Of a stretch of DNA of 9,484 bases, positions 1 to 6,329 are shown in pieces. A model generated the notes under the pieces. It was not told the origin of the DNA. It was given only the letters and a program-made list of their open reading frames with translations, and made no database searches. Position numbers and translations under genes: made by a program. The stretch covers positions 1-9,484 of the forward strand of contig CANRLB010000043.1 of the NCBI GenBank assembly GCA_947631365.1, given 5' to 3'. How positions within the stretch are numbered: position 1 is the first letter of the stretch; each line of letters starts with the position of its first letter. The stretch is from an uncultured Bacilli bacterium (GTDB taxonomy: Bacteria; Bacillota_I; Bacilli_A; RF39; UBA660).

Positions 1-1515
1 TACAAAGTATTCATGCAAAAGTTTGATCCCTACTTTAATGTGGATCCTGGCACCATGAATCCAATTCAACATGGTGAGGTTTATGTCACATATGATGGGT
101 GTGAAACAGATTTAGACTTAGGTCACTATGAAAGATTTATTGATGAGGAGTTAAATTACTCATCAAATATCACGAGTGGTAAAATTTATAAATCTGTTAT
201 TGAAAAAGAACGAAAAGGCGATTACTTAGGAGCCACCGTCCAAATGGTACCGCATATTACTAATGAAATTAAAAACAAAGTTTATGAAGCTGGTACATCA
301 TCTAATGCGGATATTGTTATAACGGAAATTGGTGGTACTGTTGGAGACATTGAATCGCAACCTTTTATTGAAGCTTTAAGACAAGTACAATATGAACTAG
401 GACGAGATAACACTTTCTTTATTCATTGTACTTTAATTCCTTATATTTTTGGCTCTGGAGAATTAAAGACTAAACCAACGCAAAATAGTGTTAAAGATCT
501 ACGAAATATGGGAATCACACCAGATGCTTTAGTATGTAGAGTTCCTTACGAAACAAATGACTCATTAAAAAATAAATTATCACTATTCTGTTCTATTCCT
601 GTTAGCAATATTATAGATTCAGTTGATGTTAATAATATTTATGAAATCCCAATTAATTATCATAAGCAAAAAATAGATGAAATTATTTTAAAACAATTTA
701 ATTTACCACTTAAAAGAGCTCATTTAAAATATTGGGAAGATTTAATTAAAACTGTTGAAAACTTAAATGGCGAAATTGAAATAGCTTTAGTAGGTAAATA
801 TGTAGAACTTCATGATGCATATCTATCTGTAGCGGAATCTCTTCGTCATGCTGGATACGCAGTAAGTAAAAAAATAAATATTAATTGGATAGATTCTGAG
901 ATCTTAGAAAAAGAATCTGCTAATTTAAAGAAAATATTTAAAAATGCTCAAGGTATACTTGTTCCTGGTGGCTTTGGATCTCGCGGTATTGAAGGCAAGA
1001 TAAAAGCTATTAAATATGCCAGAGAAAATAAAATTCCATTCTTAGGTATTTGCTTAGGAATGCAACTTGCTGTAATTGAATTTGCTCGTAATGTTTGCCA
1101 TATTGAAGATGCTAATTCAACGGAATTTAATCCGATGTGCAAAAATCCAATAATAGATTTAATGGCAGATCAAAAAGCCATAATTAATATGGGTGGTACT
1201 TTAAGACTCGGTAATTATGAATGTAAAATAAGCAAAAATACTTTAGCTTATAAAGACTATAAAACTGATACTATTTTAGAGAGACATCGTCATCGTTATG
1301 AATTTAATAATTTATATAAAAATGAATTAGAAAAAAATGGTATGGTATTTTCAGGAATTAATACTAAAGCAAACTTAGTTGAAATTATTGAAATCCCTAA
1401 TCATCCTCATTTTATAGCTAGTCAATTTCATCCTGAATTTAAAAGTAGACCTACTAAACCCCATCCATTATTCTTAAGCTTTATTGAAGCTGCAAATAAA
1501 ATCAGGAACAAATAA
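1..1515 (+). CDS. pyrG: CTP synthase (glutamine-hydrolysing), 5'-truncated by window edge
   Basis: Catalyses UTP + ATP + glutamine to CTP, the last step of de novo pyrimidine nucleotide synthesis, in the cytoplasm. The frame is open from base 1, and alignment from memory with E. coli PyrG puts the true start about 33 codons upstream, so the P-loop (GGVVSSLGKG region) lies outside the window. The ATG at base 13 is internal. The 504 visible residues plus about 33 give roughly 537, a normal length. The synthetase domain shows NVDPGTM, DLGHYERF, the GGTVGDIES segment and the UTP-binding KTKPTQ motif. The class I glutamine amidotransferase domain starts near in-window residue 260, with the GGFG oxyanion loop, nucleophile Cys in GICLGMQ (codon 1051-1053), and the His and Glu of FHPEF (1429-1431 and 1435-1437). 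No frameshift or missing catalytic residue is seen. It converges on surface protein gene A with only 16 bp between the stop codons. The identification is secure. Confidence 0.98.
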   Translation, partial: YKVFMQKFDPYFNVDPGTMNPIQHGEVYVTYDGCETDLDLGHYERFIDEELNYSSNITSGKIYKSVIEKERKGDYLGATVQMVPHITNEIKNKVYEAGTSSNADIVITEIGGTVGDIESQPFIEALRQVQYELGRDNTFFIHCTLIPYIFGSGELKTKPTQNSVKDLRNMGITPDALVCRVPYETNDSLKNKLSLFCSIPVSNIIDSVDVNNIYEIPINYHKQKIDEIILKQFNLPLKRAHLKYWEDLIKTVENLNGEIEIALVGKYVELHDAYLSVAESLRHAGYAVSKKININWIDSEILEKESANLKKIFKNAQGILVPGGFGSRGIEGKIKAIKYARENKIPFLGICLGMQLAVIEFARNVCHIEDANSTEFNPMCKNPIIDLMADQKAIINMGGTLRLGNYECKISKNTLAYKDYKTDTILERHRHRYEFNNLYKNELEKNGMVFSGINTKANLVEIIEIPNHPHFIASQFHPEFKSRPTKPHPLFLSFIEAANKIRNK

Positions 1516-1533
1516 AATTGTTTCTGATTTTTT
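1498..1533. terminator. Bidirectional intrinsic terminator shared by pyrG and surface gene A
   Basis: The arms AAAATCAGGAACAA (1498-1511) and TTGTTTCTGATTTT (1518-1531) pair over 14 positions with one G-U on the + transcript, around a 6-nt loop, and run into T residues up to 1533. The pyrG stop codon TAA (1513-1515) sits in the loop, so the last pyrG codons form the stem. Read on the - strand, the same arms are followed by TTT-A-TTTG, so it can also stop transcription of gene A, whose stop codon is at 1532-1534. Confidence 0.8.
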
Positions 1534-1657
1534 ATAGTTTATAAATTTTTCTTTTTAAATAAATTTTATATACTGCAATAATTACAATTAATATCATTGA
1601 TATCATTGTTACTATTTCTATTATTATTACATTTTGACTTGGCCCTGTTTGTGGATT
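1532..1657. repeat. 126-bp near-identical block encoding the anchor, copy 1
   Basis: The stop codon through NPQTG of gene A matches 6204-6329 of gene C with one mismatch (ATT versus ATC in the hydrophobic segment), at an offset of 4672 bp. Similarity ends exactly at the stop codon on one side and at NPQTG on the other. Confidence 0.9.
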
Positions 1658-4204
1658 ATTTATATTTGGATTTGTACTCCCTGTTCCTTTTCTCTTCTTA
1701 AAGTAGTAATTTACTTCGATATCTCCTGTTACTTCTCCTTGATAATTCTCTGGCATTCCTACTAATTCCCATATGCTTCCATCTACTACTCCATAATCTG
1801 TAACATATTTGTCACCATAATATACTGTTATTTCACTTGATTCCTCTATCTTCTTATCGGTTCCTTTTTCATAGTAATTTACTGTTATTTTATATTCTCG
1901 CTTCTTATAATAGTAATTTACTTCGATATCTCCATCTACTGTTCCTTCTTTATTTGCTGGCTCTTCTACTAATTCCCATTTCTTTTTATCTATCTTATTA
2001 TCATTGGTTGTATATTCATCTCCATATTTATGACTAGTTACTTCTGATTCTTCTATCTTTTCCCCTGTCTCTTCATCATAATAATTGACTTCCAATGTAT
2101 ATTCATTATTTTTAAAATAATAATCTACTTCTGTATCTTCATATATTATCCCTGGTGTTGTTCCTTCTGTTCTTACATATTCCCAATAGTCTTCATCTAT
2201 CTTATCATAATTTGTTAGATATTCATCTTTATAGTTATATGTATACCTATCTCCTTTTGCTATTTTTGCCTTTGTTTTATCATCATAATAATTTACCAAT
2301 AATCGATATTTTAATCTATTAAAATAGTAATTTATAGTATATGATTCTTGCTCTCCATCTATTTCCCCTTCTACTGGATCTCCATCATTTGAAACATATT
2401 CCCATATATCTCGATCTATCTTATCATAATTGGTATAATAATGCCCTGTATAATAATATATGGTCTTATCTGATTCATCTATCTTTTCATTTTCATTTGT
2501 CTGTGCATCATAATAATTTACTGTTACTGGATATTCTCTTTTTTCAAAATAATAATTTACTACTGTATTTCCTTTTATTTTTCCTTCGATTATTTTGGTG
2601 TCTTTATCTACTTCGTTTCCTTCTCCTACTTCTACTTCACTTTTATCTATGCGCCACAACTTTAAATCTATTTTATCATAATTTGTCTTATATGCATCAT
2701 CATAATAATATATTGCATCAGATACATCTTGTGGTGCTATTGTATTCTTAGTACTTCCTTCTATATAATTTACCGTTAATTTATATTTCATTTTGACAGA
2801 TACTTCATTTGTATCTTTGTTTTCAGTTGGACAACTATCATCTTTACATATTGAAGAAGTTGTTGTTGCTTTATTTGTTACTTTCTCTAAGTTATATGTA
2901 TCACTCTTTACTGTTACTGGTATTTGCAATTTATATGTATGTGCATAAAAATCCACATCATCAAATTTTGCCGATTTTGCCGTAGCTGTTACAGTATTTC
3001 TTGATACACCAATTGTAAAGTAACTTGTTACATCGGTATTTGTTTCATTAATTACTTTTATATTATTTTTATCAATTGTTAAATGACTATCTATGGTATC
3101 TTTTATTACTACACTATTAAATCTTGAAGTCTTATATAAATTTTTATATATTTCATTAAATGAAAGCAATGTTCCATAATAGTTATTTGGTATATATTGA
3201 GATACTGTATAAGTAAACTTTTCACCTGGGGTTGCACTTTCTTTATCTGCACTTTTAATCGGATCACTTATTGTGTATGGATATGGAGATGCAAACATAT
3301 AAAGTATACCGCAACTTGTTCCACTATAGGTAAAAGTGAATGTTGAATTTGTAATACCATTAGTACCTATAAAAGCTGAACTTTCATAATAAATCGCATT
3401 AGTATTGCCATTAAATCTCTCATCAATTGCAATACCATTTGATTCCTCTTTTAAAGTATGTCCATAACTACTATGTTTTTTATTTTTATTATAATAAATG
3501 TGTGATTCTCCACCTGATGGAGTATGAGGTACTACTCCTTCTTCACCACTAAACAATTCATTTCTATATTGTGATTCATCTTCCACATAAATATCAAAAT
3601 CCCAATAAATACCACTTACAGAACTTATATTACCAAGTTCACCCGTATCACTTTTATCATTATATGTTCCTGCTTTATAATATGTCATAGAAAAATCGGC
3701 TTGAGCATATGATGTATTAAATGCAAACACTAATGGTTGATTTACTTTTTGAGAATAAACATCATAAGTTGAGGGATCATTTTGTGATTTTGGTATTCGA
3801 TAAGAAGTTCCAATACTTAAAGAAACGTGTCCACTTGATACTGAACTAAATTTTTTTACATTATTTATTTTTACTAATACATCTAATAATTCACCATTTT
3901 TATTTGTGGCACAATTTGTAATTAATGCTATAAATTCATTACCAGGCATTATATTACCTCTATAAATTAAATAATCTCCCTCACCTTTATCTCCGGTATC
4001 TTTAATTACTTCGATTGTCGTTTTATCTGTCATAAATAAAGTAGAATATGAATAATCATCATTTATTTTATCTATAGCACTCCAATCATGATAAATTGTT
4101 GTTCCAGCTGAATAAGCTTTATTGATAAATACAATAAAGCCAATAGCAATAAATATTACAAAAGATAAAATTGATATTAAATATAGTTTTTTTCTTTCTC
4201 TCAT
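1532..4204 (-). CDS. Surface protein A: signal peptide, N-terminal domain, 5 MucBP-like repeats, NPQTG wall anchor
   Basis: Predicted 890-residue secreted protein, probably covalently attached to peptidoglycan by a sortase. Residues 1-33 are a signal peptide (basic start MRERKK, long hydrophobic core, likely cleavage near AYSA). Residues 34-313 form a domain I do not recognise, shared with the two neighbouring paralogues (motifs YSYSTLF, ELLDVLVKINNV, YWDFDI, YYNKNKKH, NGIAI, FASPYPY). Residues about 314-470 look like an isopeptide/DUF11-type beta module (GEKFTYTV, then IKDTID, ending in an NKATTT strand). Residues 474-837 hold five MucBP-like repeats. NPQTG (850-854), a hydrophobic stretch with one buried Glu, and a basic tail KRKIYKL complete the sorting signal. 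There are four cysteines outside the signal peptide (98, 298, 453, 458). The start is set by GAGGA 6 nt upstream of the ATG. The protein is closest to C, sharing blocks of identical DNA. An adhesin role is inferred from architecture; ligand unknown. Confidence 0.9.
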   Translation of the reverse strand: MRERKKLYLISILSFVIFIAIGFIVFINKAYSAGTTIYHDWSAIDKINDDYSYSTLFMTDKTTIEVIKDTGDKGEGDYLIYRGNIMPGNEFIALITNCATNKNGELLDVLVKINNVKKFSSVSSGHVSLSIGTSYRIPKSQNDPSTYDVYSQKVNQPLVFAFNTSYAQADFSMTYYKAGTYNDKSDTGELGNISSVSGIYWDFDIYVEDESQYRNELFSGEEGVVPHTPSGGESHIYYNKNKKHSSYGHTLKEESNGIAIDERFNGNTNAIYYESSAFIGTNGITNSTFTFTYSGTSCGILYMFASPYPYTISDPIKSADKESATPGEKFTYTVSQYIPNNYYGTLLSFNEIYKNLYKTSRFNSVVIKDTIDSHLTIDKNNIKVINETNTDVTSYFTIGVSRNTVTATAKSAKFDDVDFYAHTYKLQIPVTVKSDTYNLEKVTNKATTTSSICKDDSCPTENKDTNEVSVKMKYKLTVNYIEGSTKNTIAPQDVSDAIYYYDDAYKTNYDKIDLKLWRIDKSEVEVGEGNEVDKDTKIIEGKIKGNTVVNYYFEKREYPVTVNYYDAQTNENEKIDESDKTIYYYTGHYYTNYDKIDRDIWEYVSNDGDPVEGEIDGEQESYTINYYFNRLKYRLLVNYYDDKTKAKIAKGDRYTYNYKDEYLTNYDKIDEDYWEYVRTEGTTPGIIYEDTEVDYYFKNNEYTLEVNYYDEETGEKIEESEVTSHKYGDEYTTNDNKIDKKKWELVEEPANKEGTVDGDIEVNYYYKKREYKITVNYYEKGTDKKIEESSEITVYYGDKYVTDYGVVDGSIWELVGMPENYQGEVTGDIEVNYYFKKRKGTGSTNPNINNPQTGPSQNVIIIEIVTMISMILIVIIAVYKIYLKRKIYKL
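1643..1657 (-). other. Sortase recognition motif NPQTG of protein A
   Basis: Codons 850-854 read NPQTG, 36 residues from the C-terminus, followed by a hydrophobic stretch and a basic tail (KRK). This fits the tripartite cell-wall sorting signal, with Asn instead of Leu in the first position. No sortase gene is present in the window. Confidence 0.8.
1694..2785 (-). repeat. Array of five MucBP-like repeats in protein A
   Basis: Five tandem units at protein residues 474-555, 558-630, 633-699, 702-768 and 771-837. Each starts with Y-x3-VNYY or a close variant, has a central TNYDKID-x3-W core, and ends in VNYYF or VNYYY. Unit 1 (82 residues) is a long subtype with an extra acidic segment (SEVEVGEG); the others are 67-73 residues. 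Units 1-5 correspond in order to units 3-7 of protein C. The pattern matches MucBP repeats of Gram-positive adhesins by general form; family assignment is from memory, not a profile search. Confidence 0.8.
1875..2444. repeat. 570-bp exact direct repeat, copy 1 (in gene A)
   Basis: This segment matches 6523-7092 base for base at a constant offset of 4648 bp, checked by eye. It covers the very start of unit 5, all of units 4 and 3, and most of unit 2 of protein A. At its left end the match breaks at 1874 (g versus a), and at its right end at 2445-2446 (cc versus at). The genes differ noticeably on both sides. Confidence 0.93.
3002..3127. repeat. 126-bp near-identical block in the beta-rich domain, copy 1
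   Basis: This matches 8106-8231 of gene C at an offset of 5104 bp with a single mismatch (ATT versus ACT, giving Asn versus Ser in NETNTD/NETSTD). It encodes the IKDTIDSHLTIDKNN to YFTIGVS part of the domain. Surrounding sequence is more diverged. Confidence 0.85.
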
Positions 4205-4215
4205 ATTCTATCCTC
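4202..4215 (-). promoter_or_regulatory. Ribosome binding site and start codon of gene A
   Basis: On the - strand GAGGA (4211-4215) lies 6 nt before the ATG (4202-4204). This is a well-placed Shine-Dalgarno sequence and fixes the start directly before the signal peptide. Confidence 0.8.
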
Positions 4216-4228
4216 ATAATTCTATACT

Positions 4229-4242
4229 GTACTACATAGTAC
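4229..4242. promoter_or_regulatory. Operator-like dyad at the gene A transcription start
   Basis: GTACTA-CA-TAGTAC is an inverted repeat with perfect 6-bp arms and a 2-bp centre; extending each arm outward by 5 bp keeps 9 of 11 positions matched. It lies just downstream of the candidate -10 box (4246-4251), where a repressor could block transcription. The role is inferred from position only. Confidence 0.4.
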
Positions 4243-4245
4243 TAT

Positions 4246-4288
4246 ATTATACTAATATAAGTATACAACTTTAATAAGTTTATTGCAA
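4246..4288 (-). promoter_or_regulatory. Candidate promoter region of gene A
   Basis: Two overlapping sigma-A-like options are seen on the - strand. One is TTGCAA (4283-4288), 17 bp, TATACT (4260-4265). The other has a perfect TATAAT (4246-4251), but only a poor -35 (TTAAAG) at 17-bp spacing. Both lie between the terminator of gene B and the start of gene A, so A is likely its own transcription unit. The region is too AT-rich to choose between them by eye. Confidence 0.55.
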
Positions 4289-4302
4289 TAAAAATGGCAA
4301 AC

Positions 4303-4337
4303 AAAAAAAGAGTAAAACAGCAAAAATTTACTCTTTT
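4303..4337 (-). terminator. Intrinsic terminator of gene B
   Basis: The perfect 11-bp arms AAAAGAGTAAA (4306-4316) and TTTACTCTTTT (4327-4337) enclose a 10-nt loop. On the - strand the hairpin is followed by further T residues (4303-4305 read in reverse) and then GTTTG. It lies 5 bp after the gene B stop codon and separates B from A. Confidence 0.85.
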
Positions 4338-4342
4338 AATTT

Positions 4343-6064
4343 TTAAACATTATATATTTTCTTTTTATGTTGTTTATATATAATTATTGCCCCGCTTAAT
4401 AAAACTACCATAGTGATAATCGGAATCACAATCATACCAGTAGGTGGGTTTTCAATTATTACTGGGGTAAAATAATAATCAACTACAATATTGCCATTTA
4501 CAACTCCGCTAGCGTTACTAGGAGTTTCAGCTAAAGCCCAACTACTATCAATATTAGAATAATCTGTTTTATATTCATCATTTAAATAATATGTCAATTC
4601 TTTACTATCAGCAAGTTTATTATTAGTACCTTTTTCATAATAGTTAACTATTACTTTATATTTTAATGTAATAGATTTACCACTACTTTCAGGATTATTA
4701 GTAGTACAATCTAAAGTTGATTTGCATTTAGTCGAATTAACTCTTATTTTTGCTAAAGTAATTTTATCAACATCTTTAATATCATCTTTTACTTTTACTG
4801 GTAAACTTATTTTATAAGCATGACCATAGAAAGTTGATACTTCAAAAGAACTTTCTTTAGCTTCAATAGTCAAAACATTATTTTCGAAAGTCGAATTAAA
4901 ATATTCTGTAACATCTTCTCCCAATTCATTAACTATTTTAAGTCCCTTCAAATCAATTTCTAAATTATTATCTATGGTTTGGGTTAATTTAAAATCTCTA
5001 TATCTAGAATTTTTATACATATGTTCATAAGTGCTTTGGAAATCATATATTGTACCATAATAATTGTTTGGTATGTATTGTGTTATAATATAATTAATTT
5101 GCTCGCCAGCAACTACTTCTTTAGAATCAAAATTATTAATTGGTTTATCTAAATCATATGGATAAGGAGAAGCAAAAACAAAATATAAATTACTACTTGC
5201 TCCACTAAAAGTTAAATTAAACGTTGAATCTTTTAAACGACTATTTCTTAAGAAAATAGCATTTTCATAATATAAATTATCAATATTGCTACCAGATTTA
5301 GAACTAATAGCTATACCATTATCTTGTTCTTTATATTCATAAGAATAACCAGAATTCTTATGGATTTTAGATTTATTATAGAATATGTTAGCATCACCAG
5401 AAGCTGGAACAATGCCTTCATCACCATTGAAAAGATCGGTTGTATAACTTCCACCAACTGTACTAGCTAAATTATCAAAATCCCAAATAGTACCACTAGC
5501 AGCAGTTATATCACCTAACTTACCAACATTAGATTCATCTCTATAAGTATCAGTTAAATAATAAGTTACATTTAAATTTGCTTTAGCTTTTGATGTACCT
5601 AATTCAAATACAATAGGTTCATTTTCTTTTGGTGTAATAGTTTTAGCTGTACTAGGATCAGAAAAAGAATTAGCTACATTATAAGAATTTTTAATACCAA
5701 AAGTAACAAAGCCATCTTCAAAAGAAGCAAAATGTTCTACATTATTTATTTTTACAACTGCATCTAATAATTCACCTTTTTTATTAACAGCACTTTTAGT
5801 AATTAAGATTATTAATTCATCATTAGGTTTAATGTTAGTCCGATAAAATTTATAATTGCCAGATGAATCTCCAGAATCACTTTGATGAATATCTTTGATA
5901 ATCTTAATTTGAGAATCTTTGGACAAAAACAAAGTTGAATATGAATATTCTTGCCCCATACTATAAGTGCTAGCATAACTATAATATGTAGTTTGAGCTG
6001 CTACTATTTGAAAATTAAATATAAAAGCAACAACCACAATTACCCAAAATTTTAATTTCTTCAT
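4343..6064 (-). CDS. Surface protein B: short paralogue with a single MucBP-like repeat and NPPTG wall anchor
   Basis: Predicted 573-residue secreted, wall-anchored protein, paralogous to A and C but much more diverged. Residues 1-23 are a signal peptide (MKKLKFW, hydrophobic core, likely cleavage after VAA). Residues 24-309 are the same unassigned N-terminal domain (SYSTLF, ELLDAVVKINNV, WDFD, NGIAI, FASPYPY). Residues about 310-468 match the isopeptide-like beta module, but lack the NKAT strand seen in A and C. One MucBP-like repeat spans 469-532, then NPPTG (539-543), a hydrophobic segment and a basic tail ending KKKIYNV. Only two cysteines remain (447, 453); the other two positions are Ser (91, 291). 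The frame is open upstream to an ATG at 6142, but starting there would add 26 mostly non-hydrophobic residues before the signal peptide, so the inner Met is chosen. It has its own promoter and terminator. Role inferred: adhesin or surface antigen. Confidence 0.88.
   Translation of the reverse strand: MKKLKFWVIVVVAFIFNFQIVAAQTTYYSYASTYSMGQEYSYSTLFLSKDSQIKIIKDIHQSDSGDSSGNYKFYRTNIKPNDELIILITKSAVNKKGELLDAVVKINNVEHFASFEDGFVTFGIKNSYNVANSFSDPSTAKTITPKENEPIVFELGTSKAKANLNVTYYLTDTYRDESNVGKLGDITAASGTIWDFDNLASTVGGSYTTDLFNGDEGIVPASGDANIFYNKSKIHKNSGYSYEYKEQDNGIAISSKSGSNIDNLYYENAIFLRNSRLKDSTFNLTFSGASSNLYFVFASPYPYDLDKPINNFDSKEVVAGEQINYIITQYIPNNYYGTIYDFQSTYEHMYKNSRYRDFKLTQTIDNNLEIDLKGLKIVNELGEDVTEYFNSTFENNVLTIEAKESSFEVSTFYGHAYKISLPVKVKDDIKDVDKITLAKIRVNSTKCKSTLDCTTNNPESSGKSITLKYKVIVNYYEKGTNNKLADSKELTYYLNDEYKTDYSNIDSSWALAETPSNASGVVNGNIVVDYYFTPVIIENPPTGMIVIPIITMVVLLSGAIIIYKQHKKKIYNV
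4436..4450 (-). other. Sortase recognition motif NPPTG of protein B
   Basis: Codons 539-543 read NPPTG, 30 residues from the C-terminus, followed by a hydrophobic segment and KQHKKK. It has the same form as the NPQTG motifs of A and C, with Pro instead of Gln in the third position. Confidence 0.75.
4469..4660 (-). repeat. Single MucBP-like unit in protein B
   Basis: Residues 469-532 form one unit, starting YKVIVNYYEKGT, with the core TDYSNID and W, and ending VVDYYF. It is the only copy, which makes B the shortest of the three proteins. It aligns with the short repeat subtype of A and C. Confidence 0.75.
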
Positions 6065-6082
6065 ATTTTCATACTTCCTTCT
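6062..6082 (-). promoter_or_regulatory. Ribosome binding site deciding the gene B start
   Basis: AGAAGGAA (6075-6082 on the - strand) precedes the chosen ATG (6062-6064); AAGGA is 11 nt from it, slightly long. An earlier ATG only 3 nt after AGGA opens a three-codon frame (ATG AAA ATA TGA) whose stop overlaps the real start. The chosen ATG is the one that begins a typical signal peptide. Confidence 0.6.
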
Positions 6083-6088
6083 ACCATA

Positions 6089-6118
6089 ATTATAAATTAC
6101 GATTTTGACAAATGTAAA
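6089..6118 (-). promoter_or_regulatory. Candidate promoter of gene B
   Basis: On the - strand TTTACA (6113-6118, 5 of 6 to consensus), an 18-bp spacer and a perfect TATAAT (6089-6094) form a sigma-A-type promoter only 25 bp upstream of the start codon. An 8-bp inverted repeat, ACAAATGT (6108-6115) and ACATTTGT (6153-6160), has its inner arm on the -35 box. Confidence 0.6.
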
Positions 6119-6203
6119 TGCTTTTTGCCAAATAAATTGCAATTTAATGTAAACATTTGTATATTCAAAATTAATTTCCCCAATTTTTTGCTTTTAATAC
6201 CTA

Positions 6204-6329
6204 TTATAGTTTATAAATTTTTCTTTTTAAATAAATTTTATATACTGCAATAATTACAATTAATATCATTGATATCATCGTTACTATTTCTATTATTATT
6301 ACATTTTGACTTGGCCCTGTTTGTGGATT
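6204..6329. repeat. 126-bp near-identical block encoding the anchor, copy 2
   Basis: Partner of 1532-1657: same bases with one mismatch, from the stop codon to the NPQTG codons. Upstream of NPQTG the linker differs completely (RQAEIE here, versus a longer Gly/Ser/Asn linker in A). Confidence 0.9.

Noticed and set aside
948..1142. Open - strand frame of 64 codons inside pyrG
   Set aside because: It lies antisense within the glutamine amidotransferase domain of a well-conserved gene and has no recognisable features.
1837..2751. Long open + strand frames rich in Leu, Tyr and Ile opposite gene A, with similar ones opposite gene C (about 6470-7714)
   Set aside because: They are antisense to the repeat arrays, recur wherever the repeats recur, have extreme composition, and lack a convincing ribosome binding site. 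They follow from the T-rich complement of the coding strand.
6065..6142. N-terminal extension of protein B to an ATG at 6142
   Set aside because: It would put 26 residues before a standard signal peptide and would place the candidate promoter at 6089-6118 inside the coding region.
6143..6203. Intrinsic terminator after gene C
   Set aside because: Only a weak, bulged A/T pairing without a following T-run is seen on the - strand, so no terminator is called.
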